The notes below the pieces were generated by a model that worked only from the letters and a program-made list of their open reading frames with translations, was not told where the DNA came from and made no database searches. Of a DNA stretch of 64,000 nucleotides, positions 7,632-15,945 are shown piece by piece (within the stretch, counting starts at the first letter, position 1; every line of letters starts with the position of its first letter). A program made the translations under genes and the position numbers. This DNA comes from Paenibacillus sp. A3. GTDB lineage: Bacteria > Bacillota > Bacilli > Paenibacillales > NBRC-103111. Location of the stretch: contig NZ_JTHN01000098.1 of assembly GCF_001399685.1 (NCBI RefSeq), forward strand, positions 17,401 through 81,400, read 5' to 3'.

Positions 7632-7714
7632 ATTACCTCCCTACACTGGCCTTAAACTTTATGATTTATTTTATCAGAAGGCGAAGATAATAAGAACAAA
7701 TCGTTGAAAATGAA

Positions 7715-7906
7715 TTAGTTTAATCGAACCGTACATGCCACATTAAGATATACGCCCCTGTTTACTCCGCTGGTTTGTTGAGTAACAGATATCCTTTTGG
7801 ATAGACTTCCCGTTATATTCACACTGTTGTCAATCTGCCCTGCCGGCTGTTTTACGCGTTCGTATTTTGGTCTTCCCAGTTGTCTTCGGCCTTTTTGTTG
7901 TTTCAT
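7715..7906 (-). CDS. Doubtful small ORF (63 aa)
   Basis: A 63-codon ORF with a basic, Gln-rich start (MKQQKGRRQLGRPKYERV) and a beta-like, Ser/Thr/Val-rich second half. Only a weak GAAGGG precedes the start and no family is recognised. It could be the tail of a decayed gene or a small expressed protein; support is slight. Confidence 0.3.
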   Translation of the reverse strand: MKQQKGRRQLGRPKYERVKQPAGQIDNSVNITGSLSKRISVTQQTSGVNRGVYLNVACTVRLN

Positions 7907-7950
7907 GCCCTTCGGAATATTTTACCTTTTCGAACCTGTCCGCGCACAAA

Positions 7951-7998
7951 CAAAGCACCTCACAACCATTACTTTGATTTGGAGGTGCTTTGTTTTTA
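7951..7998. terminator. Bidirectional terminator
   Basis: CAAAGCACCTC (7951-7961) pairs with GAGGTGCTTTG (7982-7992). A T-run follows on the plus strand and a shorter one on the minus strand. It lies 24 bp after the stop of the secreted protein gene at 8022-8828, which it probably terminates. Confidence 0.75.
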
Positions 7999-8021
7999 TT
8001 TAATTTATTGGGTTTTAAGGA

Positions 8022-8828
8022 TTAGTAGTTACTTACCCCAAAGAACCCACAACCTTGATTTGTAATGGATATGTTTAAGCTATATGATTTAGACCATATT
8101 GGCATAGGCGCCCATAAGGTAACGTTATAAGTACCTGTAGCTGTTGCTGTAGCTGGATAGGTTATGGTAGTACCCGGAGTTGTTCCACTAATTGATGAAT
8201 TCTGGGTATAGGGAATAACAGCATATGTGCCATTAGTATCGGCTCCTACATATTCCATTACATTTTCAGTTTTCGTAACTTTTACATATGCAGTAAGCTT
8301 CATAAATACCAATCCATCTCTTTCGCCGATAGGAATAATTGTTTTATAGTTTTCAAAGTCATATTTAATACCTGGATATTCACAAGCAGCCATTGAGATT
8401 GGGTCATTTGATCCTGAAGAAGAATCCCTTTTAATTTTCGTCTCATATTTGACTGAAGATCCGTCTTTAAAGGTAAAAGTTTTATTAATAACGTCTCCTA
8501 CCTTAAGTTTTGCATGTGTTTCTTTTAGGTACTTTGAGTACGCTTCATCGATTTTCTTTTGATTTTCGGGTCTAAACGCCTCCTGGTTTTCTAAAGCATT
8601 GATCAATTTTTTGGTTTTGGGCAATTGTTTTACTTCTTCCAAAATTCGCTCATTTTTATTGCTGTCAACATTATTCAGATCGATATTGTTTTGTTCTGCA
8701 TAATTCAAAATCTCTGATTTTGATTCTTGCAATAATTTCGAAAAATCTTCTTTCTGTGTAGCTGCAGCATTCGAAACACTTGATAATGAAAATAATAAAA
8801 CAATTACAAATAAGAAAGTTTTTCTCAT
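8022..8828 (-). CDS. Secreted protein of unknown function
   Basis: The 268-residue product has a clear signal peptide (MRKTFLFVIVLLFSLSSVSNAAA), a Glu/Lys/Asn-rich helical part (about 25-115) and a Ser/Thr/Gly-rich beta part to the C-terminus. Two Cys are widely spaced (near residues 150 and 262). An AAAGGAGA ribosome site is present. No catalytic motif or family is recognised. It follows a truncated Spo0E-like remnant, so its promoter region was evidently pieced together by recombination, and it has its own terminator. Confidence 0.65.
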   Translation of the reverse strand: MRKTFLFVIVLLFSLSSVSNAAATQKEDFSKLLQESKSEILNYAEQNNIDLNNVDSNKNERILEEVKQLPKTKKLINALENQEAFRPENQKKIDEAYSKYLKETHAKLKVGDVINKTFTFKDGSSVKYETKIKRDSSSGSNDPISMAACEYPGIKYDFENYKTIIPIGERDGLVFMKLTAYVKVTKTENVMEYVGADTNGTYAVIPYTQNSSISGTTPGTTITYPATATATGTYNVTLWAPMPIWSKSYSLNISITNQGCGFFGVSNY

Positions 8829-8868
8829 TCAGAAAATCTCCTTTCAACATAATTTAATTGATAGTTCA

Positions 8869-8916
8869 TCAACCGCTGCGAAACTTCCTGACTTTCCATT
8901 TTAGCTTTTTATTCAT
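8869..8916 (-). pseudogene. Truncated Spo0E-like remnant
   Basis: Only 15 codons (MNKKLKWKVRKFRSG) remain of the Spo0E-like start before a stop; the following bases match the copy at 6336-6449 a little further in another frame and then diverge. The upstream 60 bp and the terminator beyond are shared with the other copies. Confidence 0.55.
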
Positions 8917-8994
8917 ATCAGCCTCCCTTCGATCCCATTATAAACAATATTTTCCATATACAGGATTTTTGATTTTTGGAATAATTATTTTCGA

Positions 8995-9031
8995 CAAAAA
9001 AAGCATTCGGGAGCGTTTCGTCCCGAATGCT
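8995..9031 (-). terminator. Terminator of HTH-TPR copy C
   Basis: Perfect 11-bp stem (9002-9012 with 9021-9031) and seven minus-strand T, 34 bp after the stop of copy C. Confidence 0.88.
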
Positions 9032-9064
9032 GCAAGCAGCTGTCAGAAGTCTCTAAACGTAGTG

Positions 9065-10393
9065 TTAAACAGCTCTGATAGGATATTTGAGGAAGCTTTC
9101 TATTTGTTGTTCCGACGCATGGTCCTTATATTGCTCAAACAAGGCGGTGCAGCGGACATAATCCTCATTCCGGCTCATCTTGTGGGCCAAGGAAAGGCAG
9201 TGTAACGTCTCATCCAGTCCTGCTTGGATTCGTCCGTGTCTGAACTCATAAATAGCTTTATGATACCTAAATCGAAGGTGTCGATCCGAAAGGATGAGAT
9301 CGTCGTCAAAAGAATGAAAAGCATGAAGGTCTTCAGAAAAACGCGACAACACATGATCAACAGAGAAACTAAATGTATTTGCGGATTTTAAGATCGCGAT
9401 CAATCCGGCCAGAATGTCCGTAAGCCTGTCAATGCTTTCCAGATAATCGGCATATTCGTCAATAATGTCTTCGTTCCCGGTTAGCACCTCAAGCGTGTAT
9501 AAATTTGCTTTTCCCCAGATTTTAAGCATTTCTACTTCTTTTTGGACTTCTTCATCGAGCGGTTCCGGCCATTCCAGATTAGCATAGCCACGAACATATT
9601 TTTTGGATTGGTCATACAACCCTCGTTTTTCTAATGCAGCGCCTTTAAACAAAAGCCCAGCTCCGTAATAGCATACCAAATGTCGCTCGCTCTCAAGCTT
9701 TTCGCGAGTTCTGCACAATGCCATACTTAGTTCCGCTAGCTCATCCGCGAATTTCTCAACCTCGTCCCACTTCTGCAGCGCAAAGCAGGCTTTGGTCAGC
9801 TTTAATAGCGCCGCCAGTTGGTGATGCTCCGGCAGACGGTTTCTGAACGGTTCAAACCGAATGACGGCTCTCCAATTCTTCTCCGCATCGGTACCTTGTG
9901 CTATTAGAAACAATCGATAATGACTCACGGTCAACATCTCAGAGAAGCTATCCTTAGTCCCGTCAATCACGACTTGGTAGAAATGCTCTGCTTCCTGCAA
10001 TCTCTCCATCTGGAACAACTGCTCTGCCGCGGCAAAAATAATGGATATGTTCTTCGGGTTATCAAGAAGCTTGGAGATCACCGGTTCAATACAATCATGA
10101 CGGCCGAGCTCTGCACATCGCACCAAATAAGGAATCAACCGCCGCCGGGACCATTTTTCCTCCGAAATGCATTCTTCTATGTACAGCTCGTACAGCCAGC
10201 CGGGAGCTTTACCAAAAAGCTTGGCCAAAGCATCCAAATGACCGATTGTGATCGAACGGGCTACACCATTAAAGGCTCGGCTTAAATTTCCTGCGTTGCT
10301 CCCCGTTAGCTCAGCCACTTGATTGAGGTTATAGCCGTGCAGTTTCATCTGGTCTTCAATTTCCCAACGCAAAGGACGATTGACACCCCGCAC
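9065..10393 (-). CDS. XRE-HTH/TPR regulator, RRNPP-like (copy C)
   Basis: The 442-residue protein has the same layout as copies A and B: HTH at about residues 8-65 (ELTGSNAGNLSRAFNG), then TPR-like helices. The GTG start at 10393 follows GGGGGAGGG. An AGGTAAAAT box resembling an extended -10 lies about 30 bp upstream at 10425-10433. No overlapping pre-peptide gene follows; the stop leads directly into a terminator. It may be an orphan receptor, respond to the copy B peptide, or be constitutive. Sequence divergence from A and B is even along the protein, so this is an older duplication than the A/partial pair. Confidence 0.8.
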   Translation of the reverse strand: MRGVNRPLRWEIEDQMKLHGYNLNQVAELTGSNAGNLSRAFNGVARSITIGHLDALAKLFGKAPGWLYELYIEECISEEKWSRRRLIPYLVRCAELGRHDCIEPVISKLLDNPKNISIIFAAAEQLFQMERLQEAEHFYQVVIDGTKDSFSEMLTVSHYRLFLIAQGTDAEKNWRAVIRFEPFRNRLPEHHQLAALLKLTKACFALQKWDEVEKFADELAELSMALCRTREKLESERHLVCYYGAGLLFKGAALEKRGLYDQSKKYVRGYANLEWPEPLDEEVQKEVEMLKIWGKANLYTLEVLTGNEDIIDEYADYLESIDRLTDILAGLIAILKSANTFSFSVDHVLSRFSEDLHAFHSFDDDLILSDRHLRFRYHKAIYEFRHGRIQAGLDETLHCLSLAHKMSRNEDYVRCTALFEQYKDHASEQQIESFLKYPIRAV

Positions 10394-10603
10394 GAAGAAA
10401 CCCTCCCCCTAGAAATTTAGATTAATTTTACCTTAATATCCCATAGAAATAAAACGAAAAGACGACAATCAAATAAATGCGCATACAACCAAGTGTCAGC
10501 GAGGCGCTGGATTATGTCGCAGCAGCATTCGGGAACATGGAGAAACAGTACCCACAGCTATTCTGCCCATTCGCTTAATCCCCAATCTTTTTATTGGGAC
10601 AAC

Positions 10604-10628
10604 AAAAAAGGATAGATTCCTCTACCCC
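10604..10628 (-). terminator. Terminator of the 80-aa gene
   Basis: GGATAGA (10610-10616) pairs with TCTACCC (10621-10627, one G-T) and six T follow on the minus strand, 27 bp after the stop at 10655. Confidence 0.65.
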
Positions 10629-10654
10629 TTCTTTGTCTTTTTCTGTAACTCAAC

Positions 10655-10897
10655 TCAGCGAATGAATACACTGGAATTATCTCCATGCAGTTTGTCCACA
10701 TGATCGATGATTTCGGTAATATTAGCACTTTCCAACTGGAAGCGGTCATTTAAAGTGATAATCCACTTATCGTCAATGTAAGATACTAAAATTACTCCAT
10801 TAACAGCTTTAATGGCAACGTTACGCATTTTTGCATCTTTCAAACCCATAATCTCATCATACAAAGGATGCGGTTCGCCATCTCTAAACAGTTCCAT
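10655..10897 (-). CDS. Hypothetical protein (80 aa)
   Basis: Small soluble protein with alternating beta and helix pattern (NVAIKAVNGVILVSYIDDKW). GGAGG five bases before the ATG makes it a credible gene, and a terminator follows. No family recognised and no neighbour suggests a role. Confidence 0.6.
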   Translation of the reverse strand: MELFRDGEPHPLYDEIMGLKDAKMRNVAIKAVNGVILVSYIDDKWIITLNDRFQLESANITEIIDHVDKLHGDNSSVFIR

Positions 10898-10992
10898 AGA
10901 AACCTCCGTTTTAGAATTAGGTTGCCCCAGGCGTAACCATTTTAATTCCTTAAATGGATTTCAAAACTTTTATATTATTTAAACGAGCTCTA

Positions 10993-11013
10993 AGCCTCCC
11001 ATGACGGGAGGCT
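10993..11013. terminator. Hairpin after aadK
   Basis: Perfect AGCCTCCC/GGGAGGCT stem with a five-base loop, 14 bp after the aadK stop. There is no strong T-run on either strand, so termination efficiency is uncertain. Confidence 0.5.
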
Positions 11014-11026
11014 CAGTTCATAACAA

Positions 11027-11899
11027 TCAAAATATTTCACTAGCGTCCGGGGCTAAATTCCGAACATGCTTTAAATAGGCGGTGACGCGCTGATCGTCTT
11101 CCACAGGGTATTCGTAATTCAAGCGGTTCGCCACATCCTGCGCGGTTCGGCGGAACAAGTCCCCCATGGCAAACAAGGCCTGCCAGACTCCTTCATAGGT
11201 TGCGTCCGGGAAGGTGGACATCAATTCGTGCCAGATCTCCCTCGAAAGATGCTTCTCCAGATATTTGCCGTTTTTGCCTGTGCTGATCGAAAAATTGGTC
11301 TGGATGCCAACCTGCCATTCGAGCATCTGAATAAGCATCGGTCTCACGGCCACATTCAAATGATCCTGGGCATAAAGCATTTCCTGCCTCCATAAGCCTT
11401 TGACCACGTACGTGGATACCCACCAAAATTCATTGCAGCAATCGGCAAAAAGCTTGGCCGACGGGCGCTCTACCCAATAATCCTCGTCTGTTGGGGCCGG
11501 AAGCTGGGGAAGACAATCGTCTTTGTCCAACAAAACGACGGATAGCGTATCGTCGTTGTTCCAGTTGTCCTTCTGCTCGAACGGACACAGGGTCAGGTCG
11601 ATCCGGTTGCCATCCGTGAACAGCATCAGGTAGGGGAACTTTCCGTCCAGTTCGGGAGGAATAAGCTTCATCTCTTCCGGCTTCTGCATGATAATTCGGC
11701 TGCCAAAGCGGTCGATCCACTGCTTATCTTCCACAAAAGAAGGCAGATCATGAACGATAAACACAATGTCGTAATCCTGAAACGCATCTTTCGGGGCATT
11801 CGGATTGGTTCGCGACCCGTTCATCCCGACCGCCCGGATTCGCTCATCGTTGCTGGCGATATCCAAAATTAAATTCATCATTTCCTGTTCGCTTCTCAT
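11027..11899 (-). CDS. aadK: Aminoglycoside 6-adenylyltransferase
   Basis: The 290-residue protein matches the ANT(6)/AadK family, which transfers AMP from ATP to the 6-OH of streptomycin. The start MRSEQEMMNLILDIA, the nucleotidyltransferase GSRTNP motif (about residue 28) with the partner DYDIVF acidic motif, and the family length of about 285 are all present. The ATG at 11899 is preferred over an ATG 18 bases earlier because family members begin MRSEQEM and a GGAGG lies upstream. A tiny ORF with its own strong ribosome site (12000-12026) precedes it on the same transcript. Resistance activity is inferred from the family. Confidence 0.92.
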   Translation of the reverse strand: MRSEQEMMNLILDIASNDERIRAVGMNGSRTNPNAPKDAFQDYDIVFIVHDLPSFVEDKQWIDRFGSRIIMQKPEEMKLIPPELDGKFPYLMLFTDGNRIDLTLCPFEQKDNWNNDDTLSVVLLDKDDCLPQLPAPTDEDYWVERPSAKLFADCCNEFWWVSTYVVKGLWRQEMLYAQDHLNVAVRPMLIQMLEWQVGIQTNFSISTGKNGKYLEKHLSREIWHELMSTFPDATYEGVWQALFAMGDLFRRTAQDVANRLNYEYPVEDDQRVTAYLKHVRNLAPDASEIF

Positions 11900-11999
11900 C
11901 CTCGTTCCAACCTCCATCGAATATAGTCAGGGTTCGGCATTCGAACGAGGCAGGCGGTCCGCGAATACGGACAATATCGGACGCTTTTAGATCGAAACG

Positions 12000-12026
12000 T
12001 TATAATTTATCCAACAGCTTTTTCAT
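12000..12026 (-). CDS. Eight-residue leader peptide upstream of aadK
   Basis: A perfect ribosome site (ACAGGAGGATGATAATC) precedes ATG and eight codons (MKKLLDKL) before TAA. A TATAAT box lies about 20 bp further upstream. The unit stands 100 bp before aadK on the same strand. Short leaders of this sort control several resistance genes by ribosome stalling or attenuation; whether this one does is unproven. Confidence 0.5.
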   Translation of the reverse strand: MKKLLDKL

Positions 12027-12098
12027 GATTATCATCCTCCTGTCTCTTGATTATAACTCCAGTTTATGGAAGGATACAGTACTTCTTCCGTTACCCGG

Positions 12099-13046
12099 CT
12101 AACCGTACCTCGCCATCATCTCGGCCAGCCTCCGCTTGATGTCATCGATCAGCTCCGGCGGGCATTTCACGGTCGCATCCGTGCCCAAACCGATGAAAAA
12201 CTGCGCCAGAAACGGAATGTCCCCCTTCGGCATGCGGCCTTCCAGCCACCCGGTGCCGTCCTCGCGGCGGTGCAGCTTGGTCGCCGACCAATATTCGGCC
12301 TCGCATCGATGAACCCCTTCCTCGCTCAGCTCCACATACAGATTCGTGAATTGCTGCTCCGACGGGAGCAGCGCCTCCCGGTTGCCGAGGTGGAGATGCC
12401 GGAGGTCGAGCGGCTGCGTCCCGGAAGTGTCTTCTGTCGCAGACCTGATCCGGTCACACCGGAACAAGCGGATATCTTCACGAAGGAAGCAGTAGGCGGG
12501 GCAGTACCATAAGCCGCTGCTGGCATAAATGCCGATCGGCTGGATGAGTCTGGCGGACACGCTTTCGCGCGATCCGTATTCGATGCGGATCACCTTTTGC
12601 CGGATGGCTCCGTCCAGCAGGATCGATAAATAAGGGAACTTCGCCTGTCTCGACGGGATCACAAAATCGATCCGGTTCTTCATCTCATCGATCCGGTCGC
12701 GGACATCCCCCGACATGTAAAAATAAAATTTGCTCAAGGCGGAGGATGATTCCGTCTCGAAGGGAAGGTAGGCATAGTGGCGCAGCGCATGACACGCGAA
12801 AAAGATCGCGACAGCCTCCTCCTCGGCAAAGGCGATCGGGGGCAAAATCCGTTCGTTCAAGACCTGATACCCCCCGTGTGGTCCCACCTCCGAATACAAC
12901 GGCACCCCGAGCTCGCTCAATTCCTGCAAATCGCGCAGAATCGTCCTCGTCGATACGTTAAACTCGGTCGCGAGCTCCTTGACGGTAAATTTCTTCTTTC
13001 GGTTGACGGTCATCATCAATTCCATCAGTCGTTTCGATTTGGACAT
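12099..13046 (-). CDS. YafY-type HTH/WYL transcription regulator
   Basis: The 315-residue protein has a DeoR-like winged HTH at residues about 1-60 (FTVKELATEFNVSTRTILRD) and a central WYL domain (about 125-215, with RIEYGSRES and the LWYCPAYC variant of the WYL signature), then a C-terminal dimerisation extension. The ATG at 13046 was preferred because GGAG lies eight bases upstream and the family starts SKSKRLMELM. It is divergent from the VOC gene at 13178 across a perfect palindrome, so it likely controls that gene and itself. The ligand is unknown. Confidence 0.85.
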   Translation of the reverse strand: MSKSKRLMELMMTVNRKKKFTVKELATEFNVSTRTILRDLQELSELGVPLYSEVGPHGGYQVLNERILPPIAFAEEEAVAIFFACHALRHYAYLPFETESSSALSKFYFYMSGDVRDRIDEMKNRIDFVIPSRQAKFPYLSILLDGAIRQKVIRIEYGSRESVSARLIQPIGIYASSGLWYCPAYCFLREDIRLFRCDRIRSATEDTSGTQPLDLRHLHLGNREALLPSEQQFTNLYVELSEEGVHRCEAEYWSATKLHRREDGTGWLEGRMPKGDIPFLAQFFIGLGTDATVKCPPELIDDIKRRLAEMMARYG

Positions 13047-13074
13047 GGCCCGGCTCCGATTTATTTTTGTATTT

Positions 13075-13091
13075 GTGACAATAGTTGTCAC
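13075..13091. promoter_or_regulatory. Palindromic operator candidate
   Basis: GTGACAA-TAG-TTGTCAC is a perfect 7-bp inverted repeat with a 3-bp centre, lying in the 131-bp divergent space between the WYL regulator and the VOC gene. The adjacent TATTATAGG may serve as a -10 for the VOC gene. Confidence 0.55.
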
Positions 13092-13177
13092 TATTATAGG
13101 CTACAATAAGAATCAAGTCCAGCAGCTGGATAGCTGTGTTGGAACATATCCCAAAACCTAAAGGAGTTGTATTTACG

Positions 13178-13636
13178 ATGACCGTGCAATTGACCGCCTT
13201 CTTAATGATGGACGGAAAAGCAAAGCAAGCTATTGAGTTTTATAAAGAAGCATTGGAGGCAAACGTCCTTTTTATCCAAACTTATGGCGACGCACCGGAA
13301 AACCCCGAATCCCCTCTGCCAGCACATATGAAGGATTTCGTGTCGCACGCCGTTTTAAAAGTCGGCATGGCAAACATCATGGTTGCCGATATGGAGCCTG
13401 GCACCCCTCATCGAAGCGGAAACCAAGTTCAAATCTGTATTACGACCGACGAAATAGAGAAGACCAAGAAGTTTTACGAATTGCTGAAGCAAGAAGGTCA
13501 AGTGGAGATGCCGCTGCAGCAAACCCATTTTAGCCCTGGCCTTGCCGTCGTTACCGACAAGTTCGGTGTAGTCTTTCAAATTGTCACCATGACCTCGGAA
13601 GAAGCGGTCATTCGAGGACATCAAAAGGATAGCTGA
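13178..13636 (+). CDS. VOC-family (PhnB-like) protein
   Basis: The 152-residue protein starts MTVQLTAFLMMDGKAKQAIEFYKEAL, the typical opening of PhnB/3-demethylubiquinone-methyltransferase-like VOC proteins, and ends with the second beta-alpha-beta-beta-beta module (FGVVFQIV). These proteins form dimeric metal-dependent or binding folds; the exact substrate of this subgroup is generally unknown. AAAGGAG precedes the ATG at 13178, and the upstream in-frame ATG at 13136 is inside the promoter region. It is transcribed away from the WYL regulator and followed by a strong terminator. Confidence 0.85.
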   Translation: MTVQLTAFLMMDGKAKQAIEFYKEALEANVLFIQTYGDAPENPESPLPAHMKDFVSHAVLKVGMANIMVADMEPGTPHRSGNQVQICITTDEIEKTKKFYELLKQEGQVEMPLQQTHFSPGLAVVTDKFGVVFQIVTMTSEEAVIRGHQKDS

Positions 13637-13663
13637 CGTTCTGACAGGAACGATAAGCGCAAT

Positions 13664-13715
13664 AAAGCAGTTGCAGTCCAGGTCCTTCGGGTGCCTGGCC
13701 CGTCACTGCTTTTTT
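13664..13715 (+). terminator. Terminator of the VOC gene
   Basis: AAAGCAGT..CCAGG pairs with CCTGG..ACTGCTT and is followed by a T-run. Confidence 0.8.
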
Positions 13716-13797
13716 CATCGGCCGAAACAGGAGTATTGAAATTACGTGAAAAGGCGGTAAATAAGTTGACATCGCCAAAGGGTAAGACCATCAGCAA

Positions 13798-13906
13798 GTA
13801 ATCAAACGGGTCACGTGGGTCGTGTCGCTCGGCGTTTTACTCGCCGCGAGCCCCATTCCGGAGTTGGCCCCCGTTACGATCACGGTGCGGTCCCGGATCC
13901 GAATCC
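13798..13906 (-). pseudogene. N-terminal fragment of a short-chain dehydrogenase
   Basis: The minus strand reads RDRTVIVTGANSGMGLAAS, which carries the TGxxxGxG cofactor-binding motif of SDR enzymes, and then drifts into unrelated residues and a stop. A GGAGGG lies just upstream, but no full gene follows. It is a short relic of an SDR gene. Confidence 0.6.
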
Positions 13907-13950
13907 CTCCTTTTTTCCATTATTATAGTGCTTCGGCTATCGTTGCAGAT

Positions 13951-13994
13951 AAAGAATGTTCCGCCTGAACCGGGTGAGGGGCATTCTTTTTTTT
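13951..13994 (+). terminator. Intergenic terminator
   Basis: AAGAATG..CC pairs with GG..CATTCTT, then eight T. It insulates the promoter at 14009 from upstream transcription. Confidence 0.75.
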
Positions 13995-14008
13995 AGTCGA
14001 ATTTGGAT

Positions 14009-14037
14009 TTGACAGGGACGAAAACCAGGCATAAAAT
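14009..14037 (+). promoter_or_regulatory. Sigma-A promoter of the ABC exporter operon
   Basis: TTGACA (14009-14014), a 17-bp spacer and TAAAAT (14032-14037) form a near-consensus promoter about 100 bp before the first ABC gene. Confidence 0.75.
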
Positions 14038-14139
14038 TAAATTATTTAATTAATGATGTCTAAAATATTCAATGATCTATCTAACCGGCATTTTCTGGTG
14101 CCGGAGACGGATCTAAGCGAGCGGAGATGATCATGAAGC

Positions 14140-15945
14140 ATGTTGAAGTTGTTTGCTTATTTGAAGCCGTACCGTGTGCCTATCGCTATCGTGCTGGCTT
14201 TGATCTTCCTACAGTCTTTATCCGACTTGTATCTGCCTACGCTTATGGCCGATATTGTCGATATCGGAGTCGTGCAGGGAGATACGCCCTATATTTTGCG
14301 GATCGGGGGCTTCATGCTGCTGGTGGCGGCGGGGGGCACGATCTGTTCCGTTGTGGCGAGCTATTACTCCTCCAAGGTGGCTGCAGGCTTCGGCCAGCGG
14401 CTGCGCGGCAGCGTGTTCGAGCATGTGGAGAACTTCTCGCTGCAGGAGTTTGACCGGATCGGCACGGCTTCGCTGATCACGAGGACGACCAACGATATCA
14501 CGCAAGTGCAGCAGGTGCTTACGATGATTCTGCGGATGATGGTCAGTGCGCCGATGCTCTGTATTGGGGGGATCATCATGGCCGTATCGCAGGACGCCAA
14601 GCTGTCGCTGGTGCTGATCGTGATTATCCCCGTACTGGTCGGAGCGATTTTCCTCATTGCGAGCAAAGGCATTCCGCTGTTCAAAGAGATGCAGAAGAAG
14701 CTCGACAAGCTGAATCTGGTGCTGCGCGAAGGGCTGACCGGGATTCGCGTCATTCGTGCGTTTAACCGTGCCGGGCACGAGAAGCAGCGGTTTAACGACG
14801 CCAACCTCGACCTGACCGGGACGGGGCTGAAGGTGAACCGGATTATGGGGGCCATGATGCCCGTCATGATGCTGACGATGAATTTTGCGACCATCGCGAT
14901 TATTTGGTTCGGCGGCTTCCGCATCGATAGCGGCGATATGCAGGTCGGTTCGCTGATGGCTTTTCTGCAGTACGCGATGCAGATCATGTTCTCGTTGATG
15001 ATGGTGTCCATGATGTTCGTCATGATTCCGCGCGCGTCGGTTTCCGCCGCACGCATTCGCGAGGTGCTGGACATGGTGCCAACGCTGAACGACCCCGAGC
15101 AAGCCAAGAACGGGGGGACGCTGAAAGGCCACGTCGAGTTTCAACAGGTGTCGTTCAGTTACCCGGGCGCGGAAAAGCCGGCGATTTCGGACATTACGTT
15201 CAAAGCCGGTCCTGATGAAGTAACGGCGATCATCGGCGGCACCGGCGCGGGTAAATCGACGCTGATCAGCCTCATTCCGCGGTTTTACGACGTGGCTGGA
15301 GGGCGTGTGCTGGTGGACGGCACGGACGTCAGGGAGATGACGCAGGAGACGCTGCGCGCCAAGATCGGATTCGTTCCGCAAAAAGCCGTGCTGTTCTCCG
15401 GAACGATCCGGGACAACATCCGGTACGGCAAAGAGGGTGCGACGGAGGAAGAAATGCGCCATGCGGCCGACATCGCGCAAGCGACGGAATTTATAAGCGA
15501 GATGAAGGACGGCTTCGATTCCGTTATCGCGCAAGGCGGCTCGAACGTATCGGGCGGGCAGAAGCAGCGTCTGTCCATTGCCCGCGCGCTGGTGCGGCGG
15601 CCGGATATTTACGTGTTCGACGACAGCTTCACGGCGCGCGATTTCAAGACGGATGCGAAGCTGCGGGCCGCCCTGCGGGAAGAGACGGGAGAGGCTACCG
15701 TGCTGATCGTGGCCCAACGGGTCAGCACGGTGATCGACGCTGACCGGATCATCGTCTTGGACGAAGGCCGGATTGCGGGCATCGGCCGACATCGGGAGCT
15801 GCTGGACACCTGTAAGGTGTACCGCGAAATCGTATCCTCGCAGCTTTCCGAAGACGAGCTTGCCGGAAGCGGCGCGGCCCAGAAACCGGGAGAAACGGAC
15901 GAAGCCGCGGTTGCTTTGCGCGCCGGAAAGGAGGAGGCCCGATGA
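14140..15945 (+). CDS. Heterodimeric ABC multidrug exporter, degenerate-site subunit
   Basis: The 601-residue half transporter has six membrane helices (about 15-310) and a nucleotide-binding domain: Walker A GGTGAGKST (about 369-377), Q-loop VPQKAVLF, signature SGGQKQ, Walker B IYVFDDS and switch His replaced by Gln in VAQRVST. Asp replaces the catalytic Glu after Walker B, as expected for the degenerate partner of TM287/288- or YheI-type heterodimers. The D-loop reads TARD rather than the usual SALD. It overlaps the next gene (ATGA). The role is probably drug or lipid export at the membrane; substrate unknown. Confidence 0.9.
   Translation: MLKLFAYLKPYRVPIAIVLALIFLQSLSDLYLPTLMADIVDIGVVQGDTPYILRIGGFMLLVAAGGTICSVVASYYSSKVAAGFGQRLRGSVFEHVENFSLQEFDRIGTASLITRTTNDITQVQQVLTMILRMMVSAPMLCIGGIIMAVSQDAKLSLVLIVIIPVLVGAIFLIASKGIPLFKEMQKKLDKLNLVLREGLTGIRVIRAFNRAGHEKQRFNDANLDLTGTGLKVNRIMGAMMPVMMLTMNFATIAIIWFGGFRIDSGDMQVGSLMAFLQYAMQIMFSLMMVSMMFVMIPRASVSAARIREVLDMVPTLNDPEQAKNGGTLKGHVEFQQVSFSYPGAEKPAISDITFKAGPDEVTAIIGGTGAGKSTLISLIPRFYDVAGGRVLVDGTDVREMTQETLRAKIGFVPQKAVLFSGTIRDNIRYGKEGATEEEMRHAADIAQATEFISEMKDGFDSVIAQGGSNVSGGQKQRLSIARALVRRPDIYVFDDSFTARDFKTDAKLRAALREETGEATVLIVAQRVSTVIDADRIIVLDEGRIAGIGRHRELLDTCKVYREIVSSQLSEDELAGSGAAQKPGETDEAAVALRAGKEEAR

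Noticed and set aside
7715..7906. Small Gln-rich ORF as a spore-coat protein
   Set aside because: No matching repeat or coat-protein signature and only a weak ribosome site; kept as a doubtful ORF without function.
10477..10578. 33-codon ORF upstream of HTH-TPR copy C (plus strand)
   Set aside because: No ribosome site, no family and no conserved flank; I would not call it a gene.
14218..15792. Long open frame antisense to the first ABC exporter gene (also 16092-17879, 26434-28011 and 57265-59154 on minus, 59272-61203 on plus, 62065-63654 on minus)
   Set aside because: These frames have no ribosome site, have His/Arg-rich composition typical of mirror frames of GC-rich genes, and lie wholly inside clear protein-coding genes.
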